From contig NZ_RAZF01000001.1 of NCBI RefSeq assembly GCF_003612555.1, positions 186,001-250,000 on the forward strand: 64,000 nucleotides of DNA, given 5' to 3'. Position 1 is the stretch's first letter; every line of letters starts with the position of its first letter. Position numbers and translations under genes: made by a program. Shown one piece after another: positions 25,823-35,301 of the stretch. Under the pieces are notes generated by a model that made no database searches, was not told the origin of the DNA, and was given only the letters and a program-made list of their open reading frames with translations. The stretch is from Acutalibacter sp. 1XD8-33 (GTDB taxonomy: Bacteria > Bacillota > Clostridia > Oscillospirales > Acutalibacteraceae).

Positions 25823-25960
25823 GAGGTTGGCTTTTCTCAAAGGCAGGCGAAGCGGAGGCTGCTACCCGAACTTTTAGGGTATCGCTTCGCAGGGCATGGG
25901 CGCGCCCATATCCGGCGAAGCGGTATTCGCCGGCGCGGAAAGCGGGATAATTTCCCAAAG
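25823..25960 (+). promoter_or_regulatory. Structured leader of motB with alternative pairings
   Basis: The leader contains four strong elements: GCGAAGCG (25847-25854) with CGCTTCGC (25883-25890), an inner TACCC/GGGTA stem (25863-25867 / 25877-25881), a 14-nt palindrome centred on GGCGCGCC (25896-25909), and CCGGCGAA/TTCGCCGG (25912-25919 / 25926-25933). The 10-mer GGCGAAGCGG occurs twice (25846-25855 and 25914-25923), so either copy can pair with 25883-25890 but not both. I do not recognise a known riboswitch family; c-di-GMP class I and II consensus sequences are not apparent. Confidence 0.5.
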
Positions 25961-26003
25961 CTTAGGCATATGAAAAAGAGTTTCTAAGGAATGGAGGCGC
26001 GAC

Positions 26004-26987
26004 ATGAAAAAGAAAAGCGGAGGCGGAGAAGGCGGCGCAAACTGGATGGATACATATGGCGACATGGTTACGCTGCTTCTGTGCTTTTTCGTCTTGCTAT
26101 ACTCCATGTCCACCATAGACGAGGAGAAGTGGAAACAGGTGGCGATGAGCTTTAACCCCAACGCACTGTCAACCCCCACCGATCCAGGGTTAGGTACGTC
26201 CAGCGGGCCTTTTCAGGAGGAAAACGAGAATAATCCCGGCGTTGCGGACCCCTCGGACCTTCTGGAGCAGGCCATGAAGGAAAAAGAAAAAGAGCAGCAG
26301 ACCATTGACAGCAATATTGAAAAGCTCTACCAACAGATGAAGGAGTACCTGGACCAGAGGGATCTTGGCAAGAATGTGGAGATTACCAAGGGTGACGGGG
26401 GCATCTATCTCTCTTTCGCGGACGCGGTGTTTTTTGCCGGAGATAGCTATTTTCTGCTTAATGAGGGACAGGAGCTTTTGCGGGGCATCGCCCCTATGCT
26501 GACAGAGGCGAAGGATTCCATTGATGAGATCCGAATTATGGGCCATACCGCCCAGGCTTATGACCATCCTAATATTGTAGAGGACGACCGTATGTTAGCC
26601 TCTGAACGGGCTGCCCAGGTGACTGCGTTTTTGCAGGAGAACTGCCAGGTTGACCCGGCCAGACTGGTGAGTCAGGGCTACGGCCAGCACCGGCCTGTGG
26701 CGGAAAATGACGATGTAAACCGCTGGAAGAACCGCCGGGTGGAGATGGTGATCACTGGCAAGGATCTGATGGATAAGTTGGGCGACGCCCTGGAGCAGTA
26801 CACCACCCTTCGGGAGGACGGCCCCGGCAAGACCAGCGATGTTTACGCCACGCCCGAGCCGGCGGAAGGCTCCAGCAGCTCCGAGGGCACAGACGGCAAC
26901 CAGAGTTCAAGTAGTTCCAGCGCTGCGAGCGGCGGGGATAATTCCGGCAGCCCGGCAGAATCCAGCGGCGAAGGCCAGGAGGGTTAG
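26004..26987 (+). CDS. motB: Flagellar motor stator protein MotB
   Basis: MotB is the peptidoglycan-anchored ion-channel half of the stator. The 327-residue protein has a single membrane helix (about 18-40) with the essential aspartate D20 in TYGDMVTLLLCFF, a plug/linker region, and an OmpA-type peptidoglycan-binding domain (about 130-255) ending in NRWKNRRVEMVI. The last 60 residues are a Ser/Gly-rich tail. fliM starts 4 bp after the stop, so motB is co-transcribed with the switch genes. Confidence 0.95.
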   Translation: MKKKSGGGEGGANWMDTYGDMVTLLLCFFVLLYSMSTIDEEKWKQVAMSFNPNALSTPTDPGLGTSSGPFQEENENNPGVADPSDLLEQAMKEKEKEQQTIDSNIEKLYQQMKEYLDQRDLGKNVEITKGDGGIYLSFADAVFFAGDSYFLLNEGQELLRGIAPMLTEAKDSIDEIRIMGHTAQAYDHPNIVEDDRMLASERAAQVTAFLQENCQVDPARLVSQGYGQHRPVAENDDVNRWKNRRVEMVITGKDLMDKLGDALEQYTTLREDGPGKTSDVYATPEPAEGSSSSEGTDGNQSSSSSSAASGGDNSGSPAESSGEGQEG

Positions 26988-26991
26988 GCTA

Positions 26992-28011
26992 ATGCCAGAG
27001 GTATTATCACAAAGCCAGATAGACGCCCTGCTGAATTCCATGAACAGCGGCGGGAACGACAAGCCCGCTGAGGAAGAAAAGCAGCCGGAAAAGAAGTATA
27101 GAAAGTACGACTTCAGCACGCCGCGGAAATTCACAAAAGACAGGCTGAAGATGCTCAACAGCATTTTCGACAACTATTCCCGGGTGCTGACCACCAGAAT
27201 CAATGGCCTTGTCCATACCACCTGTGAAATCAGCGTGGAATCTGTGGAGGAACAGCGCTACTATGAGTTCTCCAACGCCTTGATGGATAATGCCGTGCTG
27301 ACCACCGCTCATCTGGTCTTGGACGGTGAGCAGAGAGAGACGCCTGTGCTGCTGTATGCCTCGGCTCCCATTATGGTGAGCATGATGGACCGTATGACAG
27401 GCGGCAGCGGGGATGTGGATAATCTTCCGGATGACTATGTATACACCGAGCTGGATCTGAAGCTGTATGAGGTGCTTTTGCAAGATTTCGTGTCCAGAAT
27501 GGGCGTGACCTGGGAGAACTACATACAGCTGGATTTTGAGTTCGGCCGAGTGGAAAACAACCCCACGCTTGTACAGCTTATTGGGCTGGAAGAGACGGTG
27601 GTGTTGGTTGACATGAAGATGAGCTTCCCGAATGTGGAGGGGAGTGTCAGCATTGTGCTGCCAGAGGAAATCCTGATGGACATTTTCACCCAGATCAACG
27701 CTGGAAATCCCGCGAAGAAAATCAACAGCGTGGAACATCAGGAGGAGATCTTCGAGCATCTGCGGGACTCCACTCTGGAAATACGGGCGGAACTGGCCCG
27801 AACCACCCTGCGGCTGGATGATGTGTACCGGCTGAACGTGGGGGATGTGATTGACCTGAACCAAAAGAAGGACAGTGCGCTGAACCTGTATGTTGGCGGC
27901 CAACGGTGGTTTAACGGATTGATGGGAGTCAGCGATAAAAAGCTGGCGGTGAAGATTAAAGATGTATACCATAACGCCGGTGGAAGGGGCAGAATACAAA
28001 ATGAACAATAA
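26992..28011 (+). CDS. fliM: Flagellar motor switch protein FliM
   Basis: FliM is the C-ring protein that binds phosphorylated CheY and FliG. The N-terminus PEVLSQSQIDALLNSMNS is the CheY-P binding peptide of the family; the middle CheC-like domain and the C-terminal SpoA domain follow. 339 residues is normal. The ATG at 26992 has AGGAGGG upstream; longer frames start inside motB and are rejected. The stop overlaps the start of fliY by 11 bp. Confidence 0.95.
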   Translation: MPEVLSQSQIDALLNSMNSGGNDKPAEEEKQPEKKYRKYDFSTPRKFTKDRLKMLNSIFDNYSRVLTTRINGLVHTTCEISVESVEEQRYYEFSNALMDNAVLTTAHLVLDGEQRETPVLLYASAPIMVSMMDRMTGGSGDVDNLPDDYVYTELDLKLYEVLLQDFVSRMGVTWENYIQLDFEFGRVENNPTLVQLIGLEETVVLVDMKMSFPNVEGSVSIVLPEEILMDIFTQINAGNPAKKINSVEHQEEIFEHLRDSTLEIRAELARTTLRLDDVYRLNVGDVIDLNQKKDSALNLYVGGQRWFNGLMGVSDKKLAVKIKDVYHNAGGRGRIQNEQ

Positions 28012-29257
28012 TGTTTTCAAACCAATGGAGCTGAGCGCTATCGGAGAAATTATGAACATCAGTCTTGGCTCTTCAGCTACGGCGGTTTCCAATTTGCTGG
28101 ACCACCGGGTGGACATCACCACGCCGACGGTGTCGATTGTAGATGTTAAGGATTTCGAGCTGGGAGACATTGAACCGGCAGTGGGCGTAGAAATCAAGTA
28201 TGTTTCCGGTTTGGACGGCAGCAATCTGATGTTGCTGCGCATGAGTGATATCAAGGTGATTGTGGACATTCTGATGGGCACGGACACTCCATTGGATGAG
28301 TTCCAGCTGGACGAACTAAGCCTGAGCGCTGTGTGCGAAGTAATGAACCAGATGATGGGCGCGGCTTCCACGGCTTTGTCAGACTTTTTGGGCCGGGTGG
28401 TGAATATTTCCACTCCGGAAACTTTTGATGTATACGACATCGAGTCCATGAAGCGGGACCGGATGCCTGTAAAAGAAGGCCCCATTGTGGTGGTTCGATT
28501 TGCTCTTAGCATTGAGGACCAACTGCAAAGCGAGTTTATGAATGTAATTTCCGTGGATTTGGCGAAAGAGTTGGTAGCTGGCTTTGGACTAGAGGAGGAC
28601 GAGGAAGAGGCAGTTGCGCCCCCGCCGCCGGCACCCGAGCCGGTTCCCCAGCCTGCCGCCGCCTCTGGTGGGGAGAGTGGAGGAAAGCTAAGCCAGGAGG
28701 AAATTGAGAAGCTCATGGCGGGCAGTCTTTCTCCGGCAGCGCCCCAGCCGGAACAGCCGGCCGTTCCTTCCATGCCGGTACAGCAGCCTGCTATGTCGCC
28801 TATGGCGATGCCCCCAATGCAGGCGCAGCCTGGACAGGAGGGAATGCAGCCGCCCTATCCGGGCTACCCCTATTATCCGCCCTATCCGGGCTATCCCTAC
28901 TATCCCCCGCAGCCAGAGCCCAAGGTGATCAGCACCACGCCGCCGCCCATGCCAAAGCTGGAAAATGGCGAGGAGCTCAGTCGGGAGCAGTCGCAGAATC
29001 TGGACCTGATTATGGGTGTGCCTTTGGAGGTTACTGTGGAGATTGGCCGCACGAGAAAGCGGGTTCAGGAAATTCTGTCCTTCTCTAAGGGATCGCTGGT
29101 GGTTCTGGATAAGTTGGCTGGAGATCAGGTAGACCTGTTCGTCAACGGGAAATGCATTGCCCGGGGCGATGTGGTGGTAATAGATGACAATTTCGGCATT
29201 CGGGTGACGGAAATTTTGAAGAAGCCCGGCATAGAGGAAATTGCACAGCAGCTTTAG
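28001..29257 (+). CDS. fliY: Flagellar switch phosphatase FliY
   Basis: FliY is the Firmicutes switch component that joins a CheC-type CheY-P phosphatase to a FliN domain. Both phosphatase sites fit the ExxN-x22-P pattern: EIMN starting near residue 15 and EVMN starting near residue 115. Residues about 200-310 are Pro/Gln/Tyr-rich and include two copies of PPYPGYPYY from a 27-nt tandem repeat (28850-28903). The SpoA/FliN domain occupies about 335-415. FliN-type contact with FliH is expected. 418 residues is somewhat long because of the linker. Confidence 0.94.
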   Translation: MNNNVFKPMELSAIGEIMNISLGSSATAVSNLLDHRVDITTPTVSIVDVKDFELGDIEPAVGVEIKYVSGLDGSNLMLLRMSDIKVIVDILMGTDTPLDEFQLDELSLSAVCEVMNQMMGAASTALSDFLGRVVNISTPETFDVYDIESMKRDRMPVKEGPIVVVRFALSIEDQLQSEFMNVISVDLAKELVAGFGLEEDEEEAVAPPPPAPEPVPQPAAASGGESGGKLSQEEIEKLMAGSLSPAAPQPEQPAVPSMPVQQPAMSPMAMPPMQAQPGQEGMQPPYPGYPYYPPYPGYPYYPPQPEPKVISTTPPPMPKLENGEELSREQSQNLDLIMGVPLEVTVEIGRTRKRVQEILSFSKGSLVVLDKLAGDQVDLFVNGKCIARGDVVVIDDNFGIRVTEILKKPGIEEIAQQL

Positions 29258-29472
29258 GGTCTGATTGAAAACCGAAGAAAAGCCGGGTTTATGTTCGGCA
29301 ACAGGTCGATCTATGCCGCGAACTTGCCTGCGGCAGGGCACTTTGAGACGGAAAGGAACTGCTTCTTGTCCCGCCAGATCGGGCAAAAATCCGCCTGCTC
29401 GAAGGTTTACAACTGACTCTGCGCTGCTTGGCCTGCAAGAGCAAATCATTATTGAAAAGAGGATGAAAGACT

Positions 29473-29838
29473 ATGGCAAAGATTTTACTGGTTGACGACG
29501 CTGCTTTTATGCGCAAGGTAATCAAAGACACCTTGTCCAAGAACGGCTACACAGAGCTTTTCGAGGCTGTGGATGGCGCCGACGCGGTGGAGAAATTCTC
29601 TGAGATCAACCCCGATCTGGTGATTATGGACATCACCATGCCCAACATGGATGGCCTGGAGGCATTGAAGGCCATGCGTGCCAAGAACAGCTCCGCGAAT
29701 ATTGTGATGTGCTCTGCCATGGGCCAGGAAGCCATGGTAATTGAGGCAATCCAGTCTGGGGCGAAAGACTTCATTGTAAAACCCTTCAAGTCGGACCGTA
29801 TTATGAAAACCGTAACATCTATTGTTGGCGCGCCTTAA
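29473..29838 (+). CDS. cheY: Chemotaxis response regulator CheY
   Basis: A single-domain receiver of 121 residues that carries the signal from CheA to the switch. It has the acidic pair in LLVDDAAFMRK, the phosphorylated aspartate in LVIMDITMPNMDG (residue about 54), the conserved serine in CSAMGQ and the lysine in FIVKPFK. A 215-bp gap separates it from fliY; I see no gene, promoter or terminator there. Its stop overlaps the first candidate start of fliO. Confidence 0.96.
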   Translation: MAKILLVDDAAFMRKVIKDTLSKNGYTELFEAVDGADAVEKFSEINPDLVIMDITMPNMDGLEALKAMRAKNSSANIVMCSAMGQEAMVIEAIQSGAKDFIVKPFKSDRIMKTVTSIVGAP

Positions 29839-29852
29839 TGAAAGGTGCGGCA

Positions 29853-30236
29853 ATGCTTCGGGCTTTCAGCGCCAGCACGGGAGGGAACGTCCTCTCTCTT
29901 TTGGGGATGTTGCTGACTGTGATAGCTGTGCTGGCGCTGGCCTATTGGTGTACCCGATGGATCGGCCAGCGCGGTATGCCTGGCTGGGCCAGAGGTGCGG
30001 CCGGCGGGGAAAAGCTCCAGCTCCTGTGGCAGGTCAGTTTGGGCAAGGGAGAACGCCTGGTACTGGTGCGGGTGCATGAACGCTGCTTGCTGCTGGGAGT
30101 TACCGGCGGGGGAATCAGCGTATTGACCGAACTGACAGAGCAAGAGGCGGCCGGCTGGCTGCAAAAAACGGGAGATCCCCCCCAGGCGTCCAGCTTTTTG
30201 GAGATTTTGCGGGAGAATCTGCCGAAACGGAAATGA
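29853..30236 (+). CDS. fliO: Flagellar biosynthetic protein FliO
   Basis: FliO is a small membrane protein that helps build the FliP-FliQ-FliR export gate. The product of about 127 residues has one membrane helix (about 15-38) and a cytoplasmic domain with KLQLLWQVSLGKGERLVLVR, the recognisable part of the family. ATG 29853 has AAGGTG upstream; ATG 29838, which overlaps the cheY stop as TAATG, is an alternative adding five residues. fliP follows. Confidence 0.85.
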   Translation: MLRAFSASTGGNVLSLLGMLLTVIAVLALAYWCTRWIGQRGMPGWARGAAGGEKLQLLWQVSLGKGERLVLVRVHERCLLLGVTGGGISVLTELTEQEAAGWLQKTGDPPQASSFLEILRENLPKRK

Positions 30237-30246
30237 GCGTGATAGA

Positions 30247-30921
30247 TTGCCTGATACTATAGACGGGATCATAAATATAAATGGCGACAGCGTGCAGGCT
30301 TTGGAAATTATTATTTTGACCACCCTGATTACGCTTTTGCCTTCGCTGGTGATTATGTGCTCTTCCTTCACCAGATATGTTATCACGCTTTCTTTTCTGC
30401 GCAACGCCATGGGAACACAGCAAACCCCGCCGAACATGGTTCTGGTGGGTATTGCCTTGTTTTTGACATTATTTACCATGGGACCGGTTATCGACCAGGT
30501 AAACGAAGTGGCCTACACCCCGTATATTAACGAGGAAATCACCCAGGATGAATTTTTTGACCTGGCTCAGGTTCCCTTAAAAGAGTTTATGCTACGGAAT
30601 ACAGAGCCCTCCGCGCTCAATATGTTTTGTGATCTGGCTGGGGTGGACAATCCCAGTACAGAGGAGGAAGGAGTGGAGCTGCCCCTGCGCATTGTTACTC
30701 CCGCGTTCATTACCACAGAGCTGAAACATGCTTTTGAAATCGGCTTTTACCTGTACATCCCGTTCCTGCTTATTGATATCGTGGTGGCTTCCACGCTGAT
30801 GTCAATGGGTATGGTAATGTTGCCCCCTTCCATGATTTCCACCCCCTTCAAGCTGCTGCTTTTTGTTAGCATTAACGGCTGGGAGATGGTGTTTTCCACA
30901 TTGGTGCAGACGTTTCACTAA
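30247..30921 (+). CDS. fliP: Flagellar export gate protein FliP
   Basis: FliP is the main subunit of the export gate. The 224-residue product has the conserved FTRYVITLSFLRNAMGTQQTPPN segment, LPLRIVTPAFITTELKHAF, and the terminal MVMLPPSMISTPFKLLLF. Membrane helices lie at about 15-40, 55-75, 155-185 and 195-220. The start appears to be TTG at 30247; no ATG fits and the ribosome binding site is weak, so translation may depend on coupling to fliO. Confidence 0.94.
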   Translation: MPDTIDGIININGDSVQALEIIILTTLITLLPSLVIMCSSFTRYVITLSFLRNAMGTQQTPPNMVLVGIALFLTLFTMGPVIDQVNEVAYTPYINEEITQDEFFDLAQVPLKEFMLRNTEPSALNMFCDLAGVDNPSTEEEGVELPLRIVTPAFITTELKHAFEIGFYLYIPFLLIDIVVASTLMSMGMVMLPPSMISTPFKLLLFVSINGWEMVFSTLVQTFH

Positions 30922-30978
30922 GGCAGGGGCGGGGACAAAAAGAGAAGTGAGCGAAAGGATTAAGGAGGTGGCAGCAAA

Positions 30979-31236
30979 ATGGAATTACCGGTTGTGGATG
31001 TGTTTCGAGACGCGATCGGCGTTGTGATCCGCATGGTTGCGCCGATGCTGCTCTTGAGCATGACGGTAGGCGTCTTGGTAGCCATTTTGCAGGCGGTCAC
31101 GCAGATTCACGAGCAGACGATTTCATTTATCCTGAAACTCATTGTAGTGGTGCTGTTTTTGGTGATGGGAGGAAGCTGGATGATGTCCACGCTGCAGGAA
31201 TTTACCCTGGAACTGTTCGAAGTGATGAAGGGGTGA
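30979..31236 (+). CDS. fliQ: Flagellar export gate protein FliQ
   Basis: An 85-residue protein with two membrane helices (about 15-38 and 48-75) and the family motif VGVLVAILQAVTQIHEQTI. It forms the outer part of the export gate with FliP and FliR. It has a clear AAGGAGGTGG before the ATG and is followed 4 bp later by fliR. Confidence 0.95.
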   Translation: MELPVVDVFRDAIGVVIRMVAPMLLLSMTVGVLVAILQAVTQIHEQTISFILKLIVVVLFLVMGGSWMMSTLQEFTLELFEVMKG

Positions 31237-31240
31237 CGTT

Positions 31241-32017
31241 GTGGACGGCTTGAATTGGGACGCCCTCACGCTATTTCTTTATATCATGATGCGTATGGCC
31301 GGATTTGTGCTATTCACTCCGTTTTTTGGCAGGAACAATATTCCCAGGTACTATAAGGCCGGGATGATTCTGGTGTTTTCCATTGCGGTAAACGCTGTCT
31401 ATGCCGGAGAAGCGGCCGCTCCTGGAACGATTCTGGAGTTTGCCGTAAAATCCATGCTGGAGCTGGCTATGGGGTTCTTGATCGGAACGGTGATGAATAT
31501 TTTCCTGTATGTGCCCGCCTATGCAGGGCATATCATAGATGAGCAGATGGGCATGGCGATGGCCAGGACGTATGACCCCAGCTTTCAGGGACAGTCCACA
31601 CCCATGGGGAATGTCTTAAATATCCTGAGCATTCTGATTTTCTTTACGGCAAACGGACACCAGACGCTATTGCGCCTGATGCTGGATTCCGGGGGACTGG
31701 TGCCCTTTGGAACAGCCAGCTTTGGAGAAATGGTGGCGGAAAAGGTGGCGCAGACCTTCATAGACTGCTCTTTGCTGGCAATTAAGCTGTGCCTGCCGGT
31801 GCTGGGGGCAGAGCTGATGGGCCAGGTGGGCATGGGTATTTTAATGAAAGCCATCCCGCAGATCAATGTGTTTGCCATCAATATTGAGATGAAAGTGATT
31901 ATCGGCCTTGTAATGATGTTTTTCCTAATCAGCCCTTTCAGCGAATTTCTGCTTCAGATGGAAAACGATATGCTCTACCAGGTGGAACAAGCGATCTCCT
32001 TGTCGGGCGGCGGCTAG
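31241..32017 (+). CDS. fliR: Flagellar export gate protein FliR
   Basis: A 258-residue membrane protein with about six helices, the single-copy subunit of the export gate. It has the conserved RMAGFVLFTPFFGRNNIPRYYK near the N-terminus and the family AGHIIDEQMGMAMA segment. The start is GTG at 31241, 4 bp after fliQ. flhB follows. Confidence 0.94.
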   Translation: MDGLNWDALTLFLYIMMRMAGFVLFTPFFGRNNIPRYYKAGMILVFSIAVNAVYAGEAAAPGTILEFAVKSMLELAMGFLIGTVMNIFLYVPAYAGHIIDEQMGMAMARTYDPSFQGQSTPMGNVLNILSILIFFTANGHQTLLRLMLDSGGLVPFGTASFGEMVAEKVAQTFIDCSLLAIKLCLPVLGAELMGQVGMGILMKAIPQINVFAINIEMKVIIGLVMMFFLISPFSEFLLQMENDMLYQVEQAISLSGGG

Positions 32018-32068
32018 ATAGCGAACGCATTTCATTGAAGCAGAAAGTCAGGAAAAGAGGTGGCGGCG

Positions 32069-33133
32069 GTGCCCGGAGAGGATAAAACCGAAAAAGCAAC
32101 CCCAAAACGACGAAGAGATGAACGCAAAAAAGGCAATGTGCTTATGTGCCAGGACATCATTGCCGTGTCCACTTTGATCGGCAGCGTGGTGATGCTGAAA
32201 TTTATTGGCCCCACTTTTGTAAAACAGATCAGCGAATTCTTTTTTCGCAGTTTTGACTATGCGAAAACCGCTGTTTCCAGCACAGCAAACGACTATATAG
32301 GAGCCGCGCTGTTTCAAGGCGTTGAAACCTTTGCGGTGACAGCGGGTCCTATGCTTCTGGTTACGATCTTGATTGGCATTTCGGCAACCTTTGCGCAGAC
32401 TCGGTTTTTGGTGGCGGGAGAGATCATCCGGCCAAAGTTCAGCAAGCTAAACCCATTGAACGGTTTTAAACGGCTTTTTTCGCTGCATAGTATCATGGAG
32501 GCAGTGAAAGGGCTCATAAAGATTACCATTTTAATCATTTTTATTTACAACAATCTTGTGAACTTGATGGAAGTGGCGGGCAAGTTCATGTACACGGATT
32601 TAACGGCCGCCTGTCAAGCGTTGTTTGACGCGATTTACAGTTTGCTCCTGCAAGTCTGCTTGGCTTTTGTCACCATTGCGTTTTTCGACTATCTTTACCA
32701 GCGGTGGGACCATGAGCGGCAGATGAAAATGTCGAAGCAGGAGATCAAAGAGGAATATAAGCAGACGGAAGGCGACCCCCAGGTAAAAGGGCGTATTAAG
32801 TCGATCCAAAGAGCCATGGCCCAGCAGCGAATGATGCAGGCTGTGCCCCAGGCGGACGTTATCATCCGGAACCCCACCCATTTCGCGGTGGCTCTGCGGT
32901 ATAAGCAAGGGGAGGATTCCGCCCCTGTGGTATTGGCGAAAGGGCAGGATGAGCTGGCTGCCAGAATTGTGGCAAAAGGTGAGGAACACAAGATTCCAGT
33001 CATCGAAAACGTGCCTTTGGCCCGGGCCCTCTATGCCCAGACAGAGGTAAATCAAGAAATTCCCCCAGACCTGTACGCTGCGGTAGCGGAAGTCTTGGTA
33101 TACATCTTTAAACTGGACAATAAGCTGGCTTAG
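32069..33133 (+). CDS. flhB: Flagellar export switch protein FlhB
   Basis: FlhB sets substrate specificity of the export gate and is cleaved at an NPTH site. The 354-residue protein has a basic N-terminus (EKATPKRRRDERKKGNV), four membrane helices (about 30-210) and a cytoplasmic domain with the autocleavage motif NPTHFAVALRY. The start is GTG at 32069 because AGAGGTGG lies about 7 bases upstream; a GTG at 32060 lies in that site. Confidence 0.95.
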   Translation: MPGEDKTEKATPKRRRDERKKGNVLMCQDIIAVSTLIGSVVMLKFIGPTFVKQISEFFFRSFDYAKTAVSSTANDYIGAALFQGVETFAVTAGPMLLVTILIGISATFAQTRFLVAGEIIRPKFSKLNPLNGFKRLFSLHSIMEAVKGLIKITILIIFIYNNLVNLMEVAGKFMYTDLTAACQALFDAIYSLLLQVCLAFVTIAFFDYLYQRWDHERQMKMSKQEIKEEYKQTEGDPQVKGRIKSIQRAMAQQRMMQAVPQADVIIRNPTHFAVALRYKQGEDSAPVVLAKGQDELAARIVAKGEEHKIPVIENVPLARALYAQTEVNQEIPPDLYAAVAEVLVYIFKLDNKLA

Positions 33134-33204
33134 AGCCGCCCTTTTAAAGGGCTTCAGGCCAGAAAATATAGAACAATTGCATGAAAACGGAAGGAGGAAC
33201 GACG

Positions 33205-35301
33205 ATGAAACGAATTTTAAACAACGGCGTGTCCCTGATAGTTGTAGTAATCGTTCTGTTTCTGATTCTCCCCCTGCCCACCTTCATCCTGGACATATTG
33301 CTGGTAATCAATATTTCCCTGTCCATTGTCATTCTTCTGATTACCATGAACATCAAGGAGACGCTGGAATTTTCCATCTACCCCTCCTTGCTGTTGATTA
33401 CCACATTGTTCCGGTTGGGTTTGAACGTATCCACAACCCGGCAGATCCTTTATCAAGGCTATGCCGGCGACGTGATCAAGGCCTTTGGAGACCTGATTAC
33501 CAGCGGCAATGTGGTGATTGGATTTATCATTTTCTTCATCATTGTCATGGTGCAGTTTATCGTCATCACCAAAGGCGCCGAGCGTGTGGCCGAGGTTGCC
33601 GCCCGGTTCACCCTGGACGCCATGCCCGGCAAACAGATGGCCATTGACGCCGACCTGAACACCGGCCTTATCGATGAAGCTACCGCCCGGGCTCGCCGGG
33701 AAAAAATCCAGCGGGAGGCGGACTTCTATGGCGCCATGGACGGCGCCACCAAGATTGTAAAAGGCGACGCTGTAATGTCCCTGATTATTACAGCTATCAA
33801 CCTGATCGGCGGCATTATCATCGGTATGGTGCAGGGCGGCATGGAGATCAACGAGGTACTGACCCGCTACTCTACCGCCACCATCGGCGACGGCCTGGTG
33901 TCTCAGCTGCCTGCTCTGATGATCTCCACCGCCACAGGCATGATTGTGACCCGGTCGGTGTCTGACGACAGTTTAAATATGGACGTGGTCCGCCAGTTTA
34001 CCGCGCAGCCCAGGGCTATTATGACTGCGGCCGCCGCGTTGGTTTTCCTGGCCATAATGCCGAATACGCCCCACCTGTCGCTGGTGATCGTGGCAGTGGT
34101 GCTCTTCACACTGGGCTTTTTCCTCAACCGGAAGATGCAGGCCCAGCGGGAGATGGAGCTGGCGATGGCGGCCGCCCCGGAGGAAATCGCGCCGGAAGCG
34201 GCCCCCACAGAAGCCGATTATTACAAGGATATCAGCAATGTGTATTCCCTGCTGACTGTGGAGCCTATTGAGATGGAAGTGGGCTATAGCCTGATCCCTC
34301 TGGTCGATGAGGGCAGCGGCGGCAAGCTCATCAACCGCATCGTGATTTTCCGCCGGCAATATGCCCAGGAAATGGGTTTTGTGGTACCGACGGTGCGGAT
34401 GCATGACAGCTCGGTGATCGGGACGAACCAGTATACCATCCGGATCAAAGGCGAGGAGGTCGCCAAAGGGGAGATTTTGGTGGACTACTATCTGGCTCTG
34501 GAGCCCTCCAAGCCCTTGGGTGAAATCGACGGCATTGAGACGGTAGAGCCGGCCTATGGCATCCCCTCCCGGTGGATTCTCCCAGAGAACAAGGAGATGG
34601 CGGAGATTTATGGCTACACGGTCATTGACCCCCTGTCGGTAATCTTGACGCATCTTTCTGAAACCATCAAAAAGCATGCCTATGAGCTGCTTACCCGCAC
34701 AGAAACCATCCAGCTGGTGGAGAACTTGAAGCGGACCTCTCCGGAACTGGTGGAGGAGGCCTGCCCCAGTGTGATTTCATACGCCCTGTTGGAAAAGGTT
34801 CTGCGGAATCTTTTGATGGAGGGGATTCCTGTCCGGGATATGCAAACGATTCTGGAGACCATGGTGGATGCCATGGGCACTACCCGAGACCCGGATCTCA
34901 TTACCGAAAGCGTGCGCAATGCTCTGAGTCGTACCATTACCCGGAGGTTCTGTCAGGACGGGCAGCTGCGCGCCATTACCCTGGACGCGGAAGTGGAGCG
35001 CAGGGTGGTATCCTCCCTTACCAAAAACGAGCATGGCATCTACTTAGCGATGGAACCGGACTTGATCCAGGCTCTGATTACGCAGCTGGCGGAACATATG
35101 CCGAAATTTGCCGAGCTGGGCCAGTCGCCTATTCTGCTTACCAGCCAGGTGGTACGTATTTACCTGAGCCGGCTGCTCTCTCAGTATTTCAACAACCTTT
35201 ACGTGCTCTCCTTCAGCGAAATTGTGGGCACCGTACAGATACAATCTCTAGGAAACATTACGTTGCAGCAGCCCACGGTTAGAAGGGCGGTGGGCTCATG
35301 A
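33205..35301 (+). CDS. flhA: Flagellar export protein FlhA
   Basis: FlhA is the largest gate protein, forming a nonameric ring that docks chaperone-substrate complexes and couples to the ion gradient. The 698-residue protein has about eight membrane helices in the first 330 residues, the FHIPEP region (RFTLDAMPGKQMAIDADLN), and a large cytoplasmic domain. The ATG at 33205 has GGAAGGAGG upstream. The stop overlaps the fliA start by 4 bp (ATGA), so flhF and flhG, which often sit here, are missing. Confidence 0.96.
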   Translation: MKRILNNGVSLIVVVIVLFLILPLPTFILDILLVINISLSIVILLITMNIKETLEFSIYPSLLLITTLFRLGLNVSTTRQILYQGYAGDVIKAFGDLITSGNVVIGFIIFFIIVMVQFIVITKGAERVAEVAARFTLDAMPGKQMAIDADLNTGLIDEATARARREKIQREADFYGAMDGATKIVKGDAVMSLIITAINLIGGIIIGMVQGGMEINEVLTRYSTATIGDGLVSQLPALMISTATGMIVTRSVSDDSLNMDVVRQFTAQPRAIMTAAAALVFLAIMPNTPHLSLVIVAVVLFTLGFFLNRKMQAQREMELAMAAAPEEIAPEAAPTEADYYKDISNVYSLLTVEPIEMEVGYSLIPLVDEGSGGKLINRIVIFRRQYAQEMGFVVPTVRMHDSSVIGTNQYTIRIKGEEVAKGEILVDYYLALEPSKPLGEIDGIETVEPAYGIPSRWILPENKEMAEIYGYTVIDPLSVILTHLSETIKKHAYELLTRTETIQLVENLKRTSPELVEEACPSVISYALLEKVLRNLLMEGIPVRDMQTILETMVDAMGTTRDPDLITESVRNALSRTITRRFCQDGQLRAITLDAEVERRVVSSLTKNEHGIYLAMEPDLIQALITQLAEHMPKFAELGQSPILLTSQVVRIYLSRLLSQYFNNLYVLSFSEIVGTVQIQSLGNITLQQPTVRRAVGS

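Noticed and set aside
25811-25960. Known riboswitch or SRP/6S RNA in the motB leader
   Set aside because: The conserved sequences of c-di-GMP class I and II aptamers, SRP RNA and 6S RNA are not present; only the alternative stems are evident.
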